Positions 1-11,241 of a stretch of 64,000 nucleotides of DNA are shown here, piece by piece. The first letter of the stretch is position 1. Each line of letters opens with the position of its first letter. Source of the DNA: Stella humosa (GTDB taxonomy: Bacteria > Pseudomonadota > Alphaproteobacteria > ATCC43930 > Allostellaceae); NCBI RefSeq assembly GCF_006738645.1, contig NZ_AP019700.1:62001-126000 (forward strand), read 5' to 3'. The translations under genes were made by a program, and so were the position numbers. A model generated the notes under the pieces. The model ran no database searches, was not told the DNA's origin, and worked only from the letters and a program-made list of their open reading frames with translations.

Positions 1-381
1 GGGCCCAAGCTCGCTGTCGGGCTGGGCGGCACCCCAGGCGAGGACCAGGCGCGCCAGCAGCATCTGCCGGCTGAGGCCGGTCAGCGCCTGCGGGCTTTCC
101 AGCCCGCCGTCCGGCCCGGTCTCGTCGATCGGCGCCAGCAGCAGTTCGTCGGCGTCGACGTCGCCCAGCGGCGTCATGCGCGGCAGCAGCAGGGGCCGGC
201 CGTCGCCCAGGCGCAGGAAGGCTTCGCGCAACGCCCGCCCGGCACGACGGGTCGGCAACAGCACCGTCATCCGCGCCAGGCGCAGCGGGTCGCCCCCGGC
301 CTGGGCCAGCAGCCCTTCGGCCAGGGCATCGACGAACGGAATGCCGGCCGGGATCGAATGGATGTTCGGCCGGTCGGGCAT
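1..381 (-). CDS. addB: AddB, double-strand break repair helicase-nuclease subunit (N-terminal part, cut by window edge)
   Basis: The first 127 residues of AddB, which with AddA forms the helicase-nuclease that processes DNA double-strand ends for RecA loading. The frame stays open from the ATG at 381 to base 1. The fragment has the family's N-terminal pattern: LPTRRAGRALREAF at residues 42-55, followed by LLLPRMTPLGDVD at 64-76. The start lies 14 bases after the murU stop, so it is probably the last-but-one gene of a tsaE-amgK-murU-addB(-addA) operon, the usual alphaproteobacterial order. The nuclease domain and its iron-sulfur cysteines lie outside the window. The identification rests on motif and neighbourhood. 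Confidence 0.85.
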   Translation of the reverse strand, partial: MPDRPNIHSIPAGIPFVDALAEGLLAQAGGDPLRLARMTVLLPTRRAGRALREAFLRLGDGRPLLLPRMTPLGDVDADELLLAPIDETGPDGGLESPQALTGLSRQMLLARLVLAWGAAQPDSELGP

Positions 382-395
382 GGCGGGCAGCCGGC

Positions 396-1118
396 CTAGA
401 GCCAGATGCGCTGGGTGGCCAGCGCCTCCTCGGCGTCGGCCAGGGCCTGGGGCGTGCCGACGTGGTACCACTCACCGTCATGCACCAGCCCGCCCAGGCG
501 GCCGGCCTCGGCGGCCCGGTCATACAGGCGGTTCAGCGAGAAGGGGCCGTCGGGCGCCTCGGCGAACAGGCGCGGGTGCAGGACCTGGATGCCGGCGAAC
601 AGGTAGGGCGGGATCTCGCCCGGCTTGGGCCGGCGGATGCTGCCGTCCTGGCTCAGCATGAAGTCGCCGCGCCCGTCGTAGCCGACCGCCGACACCGTCC
701 GTTGCAGCAGCAGCAGCGCGTCCATGCGGCCCTCGTCCCAGGCGCCGGCCAGGCGATCGAGCGCCGAGCGCTTGCCGTTGCGCCACAGGATGTCGCCATT
801 GACGACGAAAAAGGGGTCCGGCCCCAGCAGCGCCAGGGCATGCCGCACGCCGCCGCCCGTCTCCAGCAGCGTCTCCTCGCGCGATTCGACGATGCGCGGC
901 CGGTCGCGCCGGGCAAGGTGGCCGGAAAGCTGGTCGGCCTTGTGGTGCAGGTTCACGACCGTCTCCTCGACCCCGGCCTCGGCCATGCGGTCGAGGATGC
1001 GGTCGATCAGCGTCTCGCCCGCGACGGCGACCAGCGGCTTGGGCAGGCTGTCTGTCAGGGGCCGCATGCGGGTGCCCAGCCCCGCCGCCAGCACCATCCC
1101 CCGGCGGATCGCGGTCAT
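396..1118 (-). CDS. murU: N-acetylmuramate alpha-1-phosphate uridylyltransferase
   Basis: A 240-residue nucleotidyltransferase that would convert MurNAc-1-phosphate plus UTP to UDP-MurNAc in peptidoglycan recycling, bypassing de novo UDP-MurNAc synthesis. The signature LAAGLGTRMRPLT is at residues 10-22, PKPLV at 26-30, ETGGG at 86-90 and the metal-binding NGD at 107-109. I chose the ATG at 1118 because it overlaps the stop of amgK (ATGA) and puts the glycine-rich signature near the N-terminus; a longer in-frame extension exists but is Arg/Ala-rich and unlike the family. The pairing with amgK makes the MurU assignment firmer than a generic sugar-phosphate nucleotidyltransferase. Confidence 0.9.
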   Translation of the reverse strand: MTAIRRGMVLAAGLGTRMRPLTDSLPKPLVAVAGETLIDRILDRMAEAGVEETVVNLHHKADQLSGHLARRDRPRIVESREETLLETGGGVRHALALLGPDPFFVVNGDILWRNGKRSALDRLAGAWDEGRMDALLLLQRTVSAVGYDGRGDFMLSQDGSIRRPKPGEIPPYLFAGIQVLHPRLFAEAPDGPFSLNRLYDRAAEAGRLGGLVHDGEWYHVGTPQALADAEEALATQRIWL

Positions 1119-2134
1119 GCCGCACCCCGCGCGGGCGGGGCGGTGCGCCATTCCGCCGGCACGTGCCGGTCGAGCCATTCGGCGATCGGCGCCAGTGCGG
1201 GGTGCCGCAGGTCGCGCGCGACCAGGCCCCAGACGCGGTCCATGAAGGGCAGGTAGTGCGGCTTGCCGTCACGCCGGTCGAGCCGGGTGAAGACACCGAT
1301 GATGCGCAGGTTGCGCTGTGCGCCCAGCACGGCATAGGCGTGGGCGAACCCGTCCGGGTCGGCAACCCCGGCGCGATCGAGATAGCGTTGGTACATCATG
1401 GCTCCGAGATCGGCCGGGACGTCGCGGCGGGCGTCCTCCAGCAGCGAGACGAGATCGTAGGCGGCGGGACCGCTGACCGCATCCTGGAAGTCGAGCAGCC
1501 CGCAGCGCGCGATGCCCGCGCGTTCCGGCAGCCACATCAGGTTGCCGACGTGATAATCGCGCAGCACCAGGGTGGGCGGCCCCAGGGGGGCAGCCGCCAG
1601 CACCGCCGTCCAGCGGTCGAGATAGTCGGCACGGACCCCCGCCTCGGTCTTCCGGCCCGTCCAGGCGGGCAGGAACCAGTCCGGCACCAGGGTCGATTCC
1701 TGCAGGATACGGCCGGTATCGTAGGCCGGCAGCCGCGCCATGTCGGCGGCCGTGACGCGCGCCTGGACGGCGACGAGCAGGTCGATGGCCGCGCCATAGA
1801 GCAGTACCGGGTCAGTGCCGGCTTCCAGCAGGCTGGCATAGGTGCCGTCGCCCAGGTCCTCCTCGAGCACCAGCCCCTGGCCGGTGTCGTGGGCCAGGAT
1901 GGCGGGCACGCTGAATCCCAGCCGCCCCAGCAGGCCCGCCACGTTGAGGAACGGCCGCACGTCTTCCATCGGCGGCGGCGCATCCATCAGGACGGCCGTG
2001 CCGCCCGTACGCGCCAGGCGCAGATAGCGGCGGAACGACGCATCGCCCGCCAGCGGCCGGGCCACGGCATCGGCCCAGCCGGCGCGTTCCAGGAAGGCGG
2101 CGATCGCCGCGGGGCGGCCTGCGGTCGCGGTCAT
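1115..2134 (-). CDS. amgK: Anomeric MurNAc/GlcNAc kinase
   Basis: A 339-residue aminoglycoside-phosphotransferase-fold kinase. AmgK phosphorylates MurNAc (and GlcNAc) at C1 to supply MurU. The nucleotide loop GDASFRRY is at residues 30-37, the catalytic-loop equivalent LRDYHVGNLMWL at 191-202 and the metal-binding DFQDA at 215-219. Both ends overlap neighbours by the four bases ATGA: its start overlaps the tsaE stop and its stop overlaps the murU start. The three are therefore probably translationally coupled. Homologues are often annotated only as phosphotransferase; the adjacent murU supports the specific call. Confidence 0.9.
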   Translation of the reverse strand: MTATAGRPAAIAAFLERAGWADAVARPLAGDASFRRYLRLARTGGTAVLMDAPPPMEDVRPFLNVAGLLGRLGFSVPAILAHDTGQGLVLEEDLGDGTYASLLEAGTDPVLLYGAAIDLLVAVQARVTAADMARLPAYDTGRILQESTLVPDWFLPAWTGRKTEAGVRADYLDRWTAVLAAAPLGPPTLVLRDYHVGNLMWLPERAGIARCGLLDFQDAVSGPAAYDLVSLLEDARRDVPADLGAMMYQRYLDRAGVADPDGFAHAYAVLGAQRNLRIIGVFTRLDRRDGKPHYLPFMDRVWGLVARDLRHPALAPIAEWLDRHVPAEWRTAPPARGAA

Positions 2135-2577
2135 CGGGTGCTCAACAGGGGCATGCGGTCGATCCAGCTGGCGTATGGGGTAAGCGTGGCCTGGCGCACC
2201 TGGCCGGCGTCGAAGCCGATGGCGACTTCGAGGCGGTCGCGCGGCAGCAGGCCGGCGATGCGGTCCGGCCATTCGATGAGGACGATGGCGTGGCCGAAGG
2301 CATCTTCCAGCCCCAGCTCGATCGCCTCGTCGGGCCGTGCAAGGCGATAGAGGTCGGCATGCCAGATCTCGTCCTCGACCTCGCCATAGGTCTGCACCAG
2401 GGTGAAGGTCGGGCTCGGCACCTCCTCGTCCGGGCGCCCCAGGCGCTGGCGGATGAAGGCGCGGGCCAGCGCCGTCTTGCCGGCGCCGAGATCGCCCGAC
2501 AGCGCGATGGTGTCGCCGCTTCGTGACAGCCGTGCCAGTGCCGCCGCCAGTCGCTCTGTCGCGGCCATGTCCGGCAA
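2131..2577 (-). CDS. tsaE: tRNA t6A biosynthesis ATPase TsaE
   Basis: A 148-residue P-loop ATPase of the TsaBDE complex that makes N6-threonylcarbamoyladenosine at position 37 of ANN-decoding tRNAs. Walker A GDLGAGKT is at residues 28-35, the family SPTF motif at 55-58, HADLYRL at 73-79 and EWP at 102-104. The length is normal for the family. It is the first gene of the minus-strand operon in this window and overlaps amgK by ATGA. The next gene upstream is on the other strand, so the operon promoter should lie in 2578-2728. Confidence 0.93.
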   Translation of the reverse strand: MPDMAATERLAAALARLSRSGDTIALSGDLGAGKTALARAFIRQRLGRPDEEVPSPTFTLVQTYGEVEDEIWHADLYRLARPDEAIELGLEDAFGHAIVLIEWPDRIAGLLPRDRLEVAIGFDAGQVRQATLTPYASWIDRMPLLSTR

Positions 2578-2728
2578 GGGGATGAGGAGCGGGTGGGGCG
2601 GTTTTCATGGCCGGAAGAAGGGGCGGCGGGAGGGGTGGCGGCAAGGGTTGCGGAGTTCGGAAGTCGCCATCATGTTACGGCGAATTCGCCGCCAAGCCTT
2701 CGTTCTAGATCCCAGGCCGGGAGTCGCC

Positions 2729-3751
2729 ATGTCAAGCGCCGCACACGAGACCGACGTCGTCATCATCGGCGCCGGCCCCGTCGGACTGTTCGCCATCTTC
2801 GAATGCGGCATGCTGCGCATGCGCTGCCACGTGGTGGACGCCCTCGACACGGCGGGCGGCCAGTGCGCGGCGCTCTATCCCGAAAAGCCGATCTACGACA
2901 TCCCGGGCCATCCCCGGATCGATGCCGCCGACCTGATCGACCGGCTGGTGGAGCAGGCCGCACCCTTTTCTCCGGTCTATCACCTGGGCCAGCAGGTGAC
3001 GGCGCTGGTGCAGGACGGCGAGCGGTTCCATGTCGAGACCTCGACCGGCACCCGCATCACCGCGCGCGCCGTCGTCGTCGCGGCCGGCGTCGGCGCCTTT
3101 GGCCCCAACCGCCCGCCGCTCGACGGGATCGAGGCCTATGAGGGACGCAGCGTCTTCTACATGGTGAAGCGGCGCGAGGACATGCGCGGCAAGCGCGTCG
3201 TCATTGCCGGCGGCGGCGATTCGGCGGTCGACTGGGCGCTGGCGCTGGCCGGCATCGCCGCCAGCATCATGGTCGTGCACCGCCGGCCCAAGTTCCGCGC
3301 GGCACCCGAAATGGCCGCCCGCCTCGACCAGCTGGCCCGCGACGGCGCGATCGAGCTGGTCGTGCCCTACCAGCTGCACGCCCTGGCCGGGGCCGGCGGC
3401 ATGCTGACCGGGGTCGACGTCGCGACGCTGGACGGGGTGGTGCGCCGCCTCGATGCCGATGTCCTGCTGCCCTTCTTCGGGCTGGCCATGAACCTCGGGC
3501 CGATCGCCGAATGGGGTCTCGACCTCGACCGCAGCCACATCGCGGTCGAGCCGTCGACCTGCGCCAGCAGCGTGCCCGGCATCCATGCGGTGGGCGACAT
3601 CGCCAGCTATCCCGGCAAGCTGAAGCTGATCCTGTCGGGTTTCGCCGAGGCCGCCGCCGCCGCCCACGCCATCCGCGGCCGCATCTTCCCGGGCGAGGTG
3701 CTGCATTTCGAGTATTCGACCACCCAGGGCGTGCCGGGCCTCGCTGCGTGA
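2729..3751 (+). CDS. Ferredoxin--NADP(+) reductase, thioredoxin-reductase-like type
   Basis: A 340-residue two-dinucleotide-domain flavoprotein. The FAD-binding GAGPVG is at residues 14-19, TAGGQCAALYPEK at 41-53, and the NADPH-binding GGGDSAVDWA at 161-170. The redox CxxC of true thioredoxin reductase is missing, which is the hallmark of the TrxR-like ferredoxin/flavodoxin-NADP reductases. The C-terminal HAVGDIASYPGK region completes the FAD site. The ATG at 2729 is preceded by GGGAG at 5 bases spacing. It stands alone, divergent from tsaE and convergent with trpF, where alphaproteobacteria more often have trpB next to trpF. Confidence 0.85.
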   Translation: MSSAAHETDVVIIGAGPVGLFAIFECGMLRMRCHVVDALDTAGGQCAALYPEKPIYDIPGHPRIDAADLIDRLVEQAAPFSPVYHLGQQVTALVQDGERFHVETSTGTRITARAVVVAAGVGAFGPNRPPLDGIEAYEGRSVFYMVKRREDMRGKRVVIAGGGDSAVDWALALAGIAASIMVVHRRPKFRAAPEMAARLDQLARDGAIELVVPYQLHALAGAGGMLTGVDVATLDGVVRRLDADVLLPFFGLAMNLGPIAEWGLDLDRSHIAVEPSTCASSVPGIHAVGDIASYPGKLKLILSGFAEAAAAAHAIRGRIFPGEVLHFEYSTTQGVPGLAA

Positions 3752-3784
3752 CGGAGCGCCAGGCGCAACGGTGGCAGGGTTACC

Positions 3785-4429
3785 CTAAAGCGCGCGGGCA
3801 GCGGCCAGGAAGGCGGCGATCCTGGCCGGGTTCTTGACGCCCGGCGCATCCTCCACGCCCGACGATACGTCGACCGCGTCGGCACCCGTCATGCGCACCG
3901 CCGCGGCCAGGTTGTCGACCGTCAGGCCACCCGACAGCATCCAGGGCACGGCCCATTGCCGGCCGGCCAGCAGGCGCCAGTCGAAGGGCAGGCCGTTGCC
4001 GCCGGGCAGCGCGTCGGCGCGCCTGGGCGGCTTGGCGTCGAACAGCAGGCGGTCGGCGACCGTCGTATAGGGCAACGCGCCCGCCACGTCCTCGGGTTCG
4101 GCGATCGCCAGCACCTTCATCACCGGCAGCCCGAAGCGGGCGCGGACGGCCGCGACCCGCTCGGGCGTTTCCGCGCCGTGCAGTTGCAGCAGGCCGAGCG
4201 GCGCCTCGGCCAGGGTGGCGGCGATCAGCGCGTCGTCGGGATCGACGAAGAGGCCGACCTTCACCGGCGTGGCCGAAGTGCCCGCGATCAGTCGTCCCGC
4301 CTCGGCCGGCGTCACGTAGCGGGGCGAGCGCGGATAGAAGACGAAGCCCAGATAGGCGGCCCCGCCGTCGACGGCGGCCGCCACCCCATCCGGCCGGTTC
4401 AGGCCGCAGATCTTGACCGCGACCGGCAT
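3785..4429 (-). CDS. trpF: Phosphoribosylanthranilate isomerase
   Basis: A 214-residue TIM-barrel enzyme for the third step of tryptophan synthesis (PRA to CdRP). KICGL with the catalytic cysteine is at residues 6-10, QLHG lies in the middle, and the phosphate-binding LSGGL and DVSSGVED segments are near the C-terminus. The start is 2 bases from the stop of the ornithine cyclodeaminase-family gene, so the two are almost certainly co-transcribed. trpB and trpA, the usual followers in this class, are not downstream; the next gene is convergent. Confidence 0.93.
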   Translation of the reverse strand: MPVAVKICGLNRPDGVAAAVDGGAAYLGFVFYPRSPRYVTPAEAGRLIAGTSATPVKVGLFVDPDDALIAATLAEAPLGLLQLHGAETPERVAAVRARFGLPVMKVLAIAEPEDVAGALPYTTVADRLLFDAKPPRRADALPGGNGLPFDWRLLAGRQWAVPWMLSGGLTVDNLAAAVRMTGADAVDVSSGVEDAPGVKNPARIAAFLAAARAL

Positions 4430-4431
4430 GG

Positions 4432-5403
4432 TCAGAGCCGCTGCACGACGAGTTCGGCCGCAGCCAGGTCCTCCAGCGCGGTGCCGACCGACTTGAAGTA
4501 GGTGATCTCGTCGTCGTGTTCGCGGCCCGGCACGGTGCCGCGGGCGAGGTCGAACAGGTCGCCGACCACGTCGCCCGCGCCGATGACCCCGGCCGCGATC
4601 GGCTGCACCAGGTCGCCCGCCTCGTGCAGCGCGCCCTCGCGGGTGTCGACGAAGATGCGCGCCCGGCGCACCGCCTCGTCGTCGGCCTCGCGCATGGTGG
4701 GCGTGAAGCCGCCCACCAGGTCCAGGTGGCAGCCGGGCGCCAGCCACTCGCCGCGCACCAGGGGCTCGTTGGCCAGCGTGGCGCAACTGACGATGTCGGC
4801 ATCCCGCACGGCCCGGCCGAGATCGCCCACGGCCTCGGCCGCGAAGCCCTCTTCGGACAGGGTACGGGCAAGCGTCTCGGCCGCCTCGCGGCGGCGGCCC
4901 CAGACCGCGACCTGGCGGATCGGCCGCACGGCGGCATGGGCACGGACCAGGTGCGGGGCGAGCGCGCCCGTGCCGACGATCACCAGCCGGCCGGCGTCGG
5001 CCCTGGCCAGACGCGATGCAGCCAGCGCGGAGGCCGCAGCCGTACGGCGCACGGTCAGCATGCTGCCGTCGATCACGGCCTTCGGCGCCCCGGTGGCGCC
5101 GTCGAGCAGCAGGTAGGTGCCGATGACTGCCGGCAGGCCGCGCCGGCCATTGTCGGGATAGACGGTGACGATCTTGATGCCGACGGCGCCGCCGCGGCTC
5201 CAGGCCGGCATCAGCAGCAGCATGGCATCGCGCCCGGCCGGCTGGGCGATCGGGTGATGGTGGCGCAGCGGCACCTCGCGCCCAGCGCGGAAGGCCTCGT
5301 CCAGCGCGTGTACCAGCGACGGGAAATCGAGCGTACGCTGCACCGTCGCGGCGTCGACGATGCGCGGGGCGGCGGAGGCGGGGGCGGAGGCGTCGCTGCT
5401 CAT
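4432..5403 (-). CDS. Ornithine cyclodeaminase / mu-crystallin family protein
   Basis: A 323-residue NAD(P)-dependent enzyme of the ornithine cyclodeaminase/mu-crystallin family. LTVRRTAAAS at residues 116-125 and the Rossmann GTGALAP at 144-150 are typical. Members include ornithine cyclodeaminase, alanine dehydrogenase and ketimine or Delta1-pyrroline-2-carboxylate reductases, and the sequence alone does not show the substrate. It is inserted between lapA and trpF, which are usually neighbours in alphaproteobacteria, so it is probably a lineage-specific addition to this operon. Confidence 0.8.
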   Translation of the reverse strand: MSSDASAPASAAPRIVDAATVQRTLDFPSLVHALDEAFRAGREVPLRHHHPIAQPAGRDAMLLLMPAWSRGGAVGIKIVTVYPDNGRRGLPAVIGTYLLLDGATGAPKAVIDGSMLTVRRTAAASALAASRLARADAGRLVIVGTGALAPHLVRAHAAVRPIRQVAVWGRRREAAETLARTLSEEGFAAEAVGDLGRAVRDADIVSCATLANEPLVRGEWLAPGCHLDLVGGFTPTMREADDEAVRRARIFVDTREGALHEAGDLVQPIAAGVIGAGDVVGDLFDLARGTVPGREHDDEITYFKSVGTALEDLAAAELVVQRL

Positions 5404-5424
5404 GCTGTCACCCGGGCGCTGGGG

Positions 5425-5793
5425 TTACCGGTCCTGCTGGGAGGCGACGAGGGTGCGGCCGCGGCTGGGCGCGACCGTACCCAGGGTGGGACCGGCGCCG
5501 CCGTCGCCCTCGGCGATCCGTCGGCGCAGCGTCTGCACCTCGCGCTCGAGGGCGTCGATGCGGCGGCCGCGGCGGCGCAGCTCGCGCCGCTGGATGCCGG
5601 CCGAGACCCAGGTCGCCGCCGCCCCGATGGCCAGCCCCACCGACACCGCCGACAGGATCACCAGGAAGGCCGGGACGGTGACGATGAAGGGCAGCGGCCA
5701 CAACTCCAGCGACACCAGGCCGCGATTGGTCACGGCGAAGGCGGCGATCGCCGCCAGCAGCGGCAGGGTCAGGAGCCAGAAGAGAATGCGCAA
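5425..5793 (-). CDS. lapA: LapA-domain (DUF1049) membrane protein
   Basis: A 122-residue protein with two membrane segments (about residues 3-22 and 34-58) and a charged helical cytoplasmic tail at about 65-95 likely to form a coiled coil. This matches the LapA/YciS family, whose enterobacterial members assist lipopolysaccharide assembly and LpxC turnover. The start is a TTG at 5793, 12 bases after the ihfB stop; no clear Shine-Dalgarno is seen, so coupling to ihfB is likely. The order sppA, ihfB, lapA is conserved in the class. Confidence 0.75.
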   Translation of the reverse strand: MRILFWLLTLPLLAAIAAFAVTNRGLVSLELWPLPFIVTVPAFLVILSAVSVGLAIGAAATWVSAGIQRRELRRRGRRIDALEREVQTLRRRIAEGDGGAGPTLGTVAPSRGRTLVASQQDR

Positions 5794-5805
5794 AGGGGAA
5801 TCCCG

Positions 5806-6090
5806 TCACTCGGCCGTGTTGAGGCGTTCGCGGAGCTGCTTGCCGGTCTTGAAGAAGGGCGTGCGCTTGCGCTCGACCTTCACCGCCTCGCCCGTGCGCG
5901 GGTTGCGGCCGACGCGCGGGTCGCGGTCCTTCACCGAAAAGGCGCCGAAGCCGCGCAGTTCCACCCGGTCGCCGCGCGCCAGCGCCTCGGTCACCTCCTC
6001 GAAGATGGTGGTGACGATGCGCTCGACATCGCGCTGGTAGAGGTGGGGGTTGAGTTCCGCCAGCCGCAGGATCAGTTCGGACTTCGTCAT
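5806..6090 (-). CDS. ihfB: Integration host factor subunit beta
   Basis: A 94-residue DNA-bending protein of the HU/IHF family that pairs with IHF alpha. The beta-arm tip GRNPRTGE is at residues 61-68 with the intercalating proline at 65; the N-terminal MTKSELI and [12 protein letters not shown] near the end fit IHF beta. The ATG at 6090 is chosen because AGGAGG lies just upstream; the longer reading frame is unsupported. It follows sppA in the same direction and lies 12 bases before lapA. Confidence 0.93.
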   Translation of the reverse strand: MTKSELILRLAELNPHLYQRDVERIVTTIFEEVTEALARGDRVELRGFGAFSVKDRDPRVGRNPRTGEAVKVERKRTPFFKTGKQLRERLNTAE

Positions 6091-6148
6091 CGCAGCACCT
6101 CCTCGGAGCTTCCGACTCGCCTCGCGGGACGGTTGACCGGCGGATGTC

Positions 6149-7069
6149 TCAGTCGCCGGCACCGCTGCCAGGGTGCCAAACCGATATTGGACCGTCAACC
6201 CTAAGTCTCTCAGCAAAAAGGGTTTTTCCAATGAGGCCGAGCGCGGACCCGGTCCAGGAGGTGGATTCGCCGGGGCGAACGTCGATCGCGCGCAGCTTGC
6301 CCGGCACGTCCTTGCTCGCCTCCAGCCAGGCGCGCGCGGCCGGTTCGCCGCCGCTTTCGTCGACCAGGCCCAGCTCGCGGGCCTGGCGGCCGGTATAGAT
6401 GCGGCCGTCGGCCAGCTCCACCGCGCGCGGCCGGTCGAACTTGCGGCGCAGCGCCACCAGGTCGACGAACTGGTCGTAGAGGTCGCGGACGACGGCGGCG
6501 GCGGCTTCGCGCGCGGCCGGGGTCAGGGGCTCCAGCGGGCTTGGCGTGCCTTTCAGGGGCGCGCTCTTGATCGTCTCCGGCTTCACGCCGATGCGCTCCA
6601 GCAGGCCGGTGATGTCGGCCGACTGCATGATGACGCCGATCGAACCGGTGACGCTGGAATCGCGCACGAAGATGCGCTCGCCGGCCAGTGCCGCCATGTA
6701 GGCGGCCGAGGTGCCCAGCGAATCGATGACGGCGACGGTCGGCTTCTTCTCGGCCAGCGCGCTCAACGCCCGGTACAGCCCCTCGCCGCCCCCGACCGCG
6801 CCGCCGGGGCTGTCGATGCGCACCACGACCGCGCGGACTTCGTCGTCCTCGGCCAGCTTGCGGATGGCCTCGTCGCGGGCGGAATCGTCGGAAATGAAGC
6901 CGGTCACCCAGACGCGGGCGACATAGGGGCGGCCGAACAGGTCGCCCTCGGAATCCACGGCCAGCAGGGCGGCTGCAAGCACGGCCAGCACGGCCACCAC
7001 CCGCCATATGCCCAGCCGTCGCTTCAGGCGGCGGCGGTCGATCAGGGCGTCGGGGCTGCTTCCGGGCAT
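6149..7069 (-). CDS. sppA: Signal peptide peptidase SppA (S49 family)
   Basis: A 306-residue inner-membrane serine protease that degrades cleaved signal peptides. One N-terminal membrane anchor spans about residues 20-40. SPGG is at 87-90, the nucleophile Ser121 sits in GTSAAY, and Lys173 in PLKGTPSP is the likely general base. This is the short one-domain form rather than the 67K E. coli type. It lies between rpsA and ihfB, the conserved alphaproteobacterial order. Confidence 0.9.
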   Translation of the reverse strand: MPGSSPDALIDRRRLKRRLGIWRVVAVLAVLAAALLAVDSEGDLFGRPYVARVWVTGFISDDSARDEAIRKLAEDDEVRAVVVRIDSPGGAVGGGEGLYRALSALAEKKPTVAVIDSLGTSAAYMAALAGERIFVRDSSVTGSIGVIMQSADITGLLERIGVKPETIKSAPLKGTPSPLEPLTPAAREAAAAVVRDLYDQFVDLVALRRKFDRPRAVELADGRIYTGRQARELGLVDESGGEPAARAWLEASKDVPGKLRAIDVRPGESTSWTGSALGLIGKTLFAERLRVDGPISVWHPGSGAGD

Positions 7070-7148
7070 CCGGTCAATCTGGCAGTCTGAAGGGGAAAAT
7101 CAGGGAAAGGGGAGCGGGCGACAGCCGAAGCCGCCGCCCGCAACCCGA

Positions 7149-8855
7149 TCAGTCTTCGGTCTTCTCGCGATCCTGACGGGCGCGGTTCATGGCCGCTCCC
7201 AGGATGTCGCCGAGGCTGGCGCCGGAGTCGGACGAGCCAAACTCGGCCATCGCCCGCTTCTCCTCGTCGAGCTCGCGCGCCTTGATCGACAGGGTCACCT
7301 TGCGGGTGGCACGGTCGATGTTGGTCACCTTGGCGTCGACCTTCTCGCCGATGGCGAAACGGTCGGGCCGCTGCTCGCTGCGATCACGCGACAGCTCGGA
7401 CTTGCGCACGAAGCCCGGGACGCCGTCGGCCATGGTCACGTCGAGACCACCTTCCTGGACGCCCGTGACGGTGCAGGTCACGACCTGGCCCTTGGTCATC
7501 TTGCCGAGCGCGGATTCGAACGGATCGCTCTCGAGCTGCTTGATGCCCAGGCTGATGCGCTCCTTGTCGATGTCGACGTCGAGCACCTTGACCTTGACCT
7601 GGTCGCCCTTGCGGAAGTCCTGGATCGCGGTCTCGCCCGGACGGCTCCAGTCGAGGTCGGAGAGATGGACCATGCCGTCGATATCGCCGGGCAGGCCCAC
7701 GAACAGGCCGAACTCGGTGATGTTGCGGACTTCGCCCTCGAGTTCGGTACCCGACGGGTACTTCTCGATAAACGCCTCCCACGGGTTCTCCAGGCACTGC
7801 TTCAGGCCGAGGCTGATCCGCCGCTTCTGCGGATCGACGTCGAGGACCATGACCTCGACTTCCTGGCTGGTGGAGACGATCTTGCCCGGATGCACGTTCT
7901 TCTTGGTCCAGCTCATCTCGGAGACATGGACCAGGCCCTCGACCCCCGGCTCCAGCTCCACGAAGGCGCCGTAGTCGGTGATGTTGGTGACGCGACCGCG
8001 GAACTTGGCGCCGGCCGGATACTTCAGCTCCACGCCTTCCCACGGGTCGGCCTCGAGCTGCTTCATGCCGAGCGAGATGCGCTGGGTCTCGGGGTTGAAG
8101 CGGATCACCTGCACCTTGACCGACTGACCGATGGTCAGGGCCTCGGACGGGTGATTGATGCGGCGCCAGGCGATGTCGGTGACATGCAGCAGGCCGTCGA
8201 CGCCGCCCAGGTCCACGAACGCGCCGTAGTCGGTGATGTTCTTCACCACGCCGGTCAGGATCTGGCCTTCCTTCAGGCTGGCCACCAGCTCCGAGCGGGC
8301 CTCGGCGCGCGACTCTTCGAGCACGGCACGGCGCGACACCACGATGTTCCCGCGCGAGCGGTCCATCTTGAGGATCTGGAAGGGCTGCGGCGTGCCCATC
8401 AGCGGGGTCACGTCGCGCATCGGCCGGATGTCGACCTGGCTGCCGGGGAGGAAGGCGACCGCGCCGGACAGGTCGACGGTGAAGCCGCCCTTGACCCGGC
8501 CGAAGATGACGCCGTTGACCCGGGCATTGTCCTGGAACGACTTCTCGAGCTGCGACCACGCCTCTTCGCGGCGGGCCTTCTCGCGGCTCAGGACGGCTTC
8601 GCCGTTCTTGTCTTCCATGCGCTCCAGGAAGACTTCGACCAGATCGCCCGGCTTGATCTCGGGCGGGGCGCCCGCGACCGAAAACTCCTTCAGGGGCACC
8701 CGACCTTCGGATTTCAGACCCACGTCGACCAGCGCGAAATCGCCGTCCACGGAGATCACGGTCCCCTTGATGACCGTACCTTCGAGCCCGCCGCTACGGC
8801 CAAGGCTCTCGTTCAGGAGATCGGCAAAGCTCTCTTTGCGTGCCGCTTCCGCCAT
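7149..8855 (-). CDS. rpsA: 30S ribosomal protein S1
   Basis: A 568-residue protein with six S1 RNA-binding repeats at roughly residues 26-92, 110-176, 198-266, 284-352, 371-440 and 456-526, the full bacterial set. Repeats 3 and 4 share the strongest NITDYGAFV pattern. It binds mRNA upstream of start codons and delivers it to the 30S subunit. The ATG at 8855 is preceded by GAGGAAA at normal spacing, which decides the start against a longer frame. It follows cmk in the classic aroA-cmk-rpsA order. Confidence 0.97.
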   Translation of the reverse strand: MAEAARKESFADLLNESLGRSGGLEGTVIKGTVISVDGDFALVDVGLKSEGRVPLKEFSVAGAPPEIKPGDLVEVFLERMEDKNGEAVLSREKARREEAWSQLEKSFQDNARVNGVIFGRVKGGFTVDLSGAVAFLPGSQVDIRPMRDVTPLMGTPQPFQILKMDRSRGNIVVSRRAVLEESRAEARSELVASLKEGQILTGVVKNITDYGAFVDLGGVDGLLHVTDIAWRRINHPSEALTIGQSVKVQVIRFNPETQRISLGMKQLEADPWEGVELKYPAGAKFRGRVTNITDYGAFVELEPGVEGLVHVSEMSWTKKNVHPGKIVSTSQEVEVMVLDVDPQKRRISLGLKQCLENPWEAFIEKYPSGTELEGEVRNITEFGLFVGLPGDIDGMVHLSDLDWSRPGETAIQDFRKGDQVKVKVLDVDIDKERISLGIKQLESDPFESALGKMTKGQVVTCTVTGVQEGGLDVTMADGVPGFVRKSELSRDRSEQRPDRFAIGEKVDAKVTNIDRATRKVTLSIKARELDEEKRAMAEFGSSDSGASLGDILGAAMNRARQDREKTED

Positions 8856-9016
8856 GTGTTTCCTCGAGACTCCCCCGATTGGATGAATGGACGTCGTCCG
8901 GGAGAGAGGATGGACGGCCAGTGCCACCGGCGATCGACGGGTGCGGCGGCGTTTACCCGATCCTGCAGATAGCCACCGGCCCGGCCCCGACTCTTGGTCG
9001 GGACCCGTGCCGGCGA

Positions 9017-11084
<2,068 letters not shown>

Positions 11085-11241
11085 CGGCGCCGGGCGACAC
11101 CGCGCCGGACACCCGTCCGCGCCGCGGTCGCCTTGTGCCTCAGTTGCTTAAAGTCTTTGACAGGGCGCGCCCCCCGTGGCAATCGGCGCCACTTGTGCCG
11201 GGCGGACAGCATTCGACGGCGGATTTTCTGGAGCGACCGAA

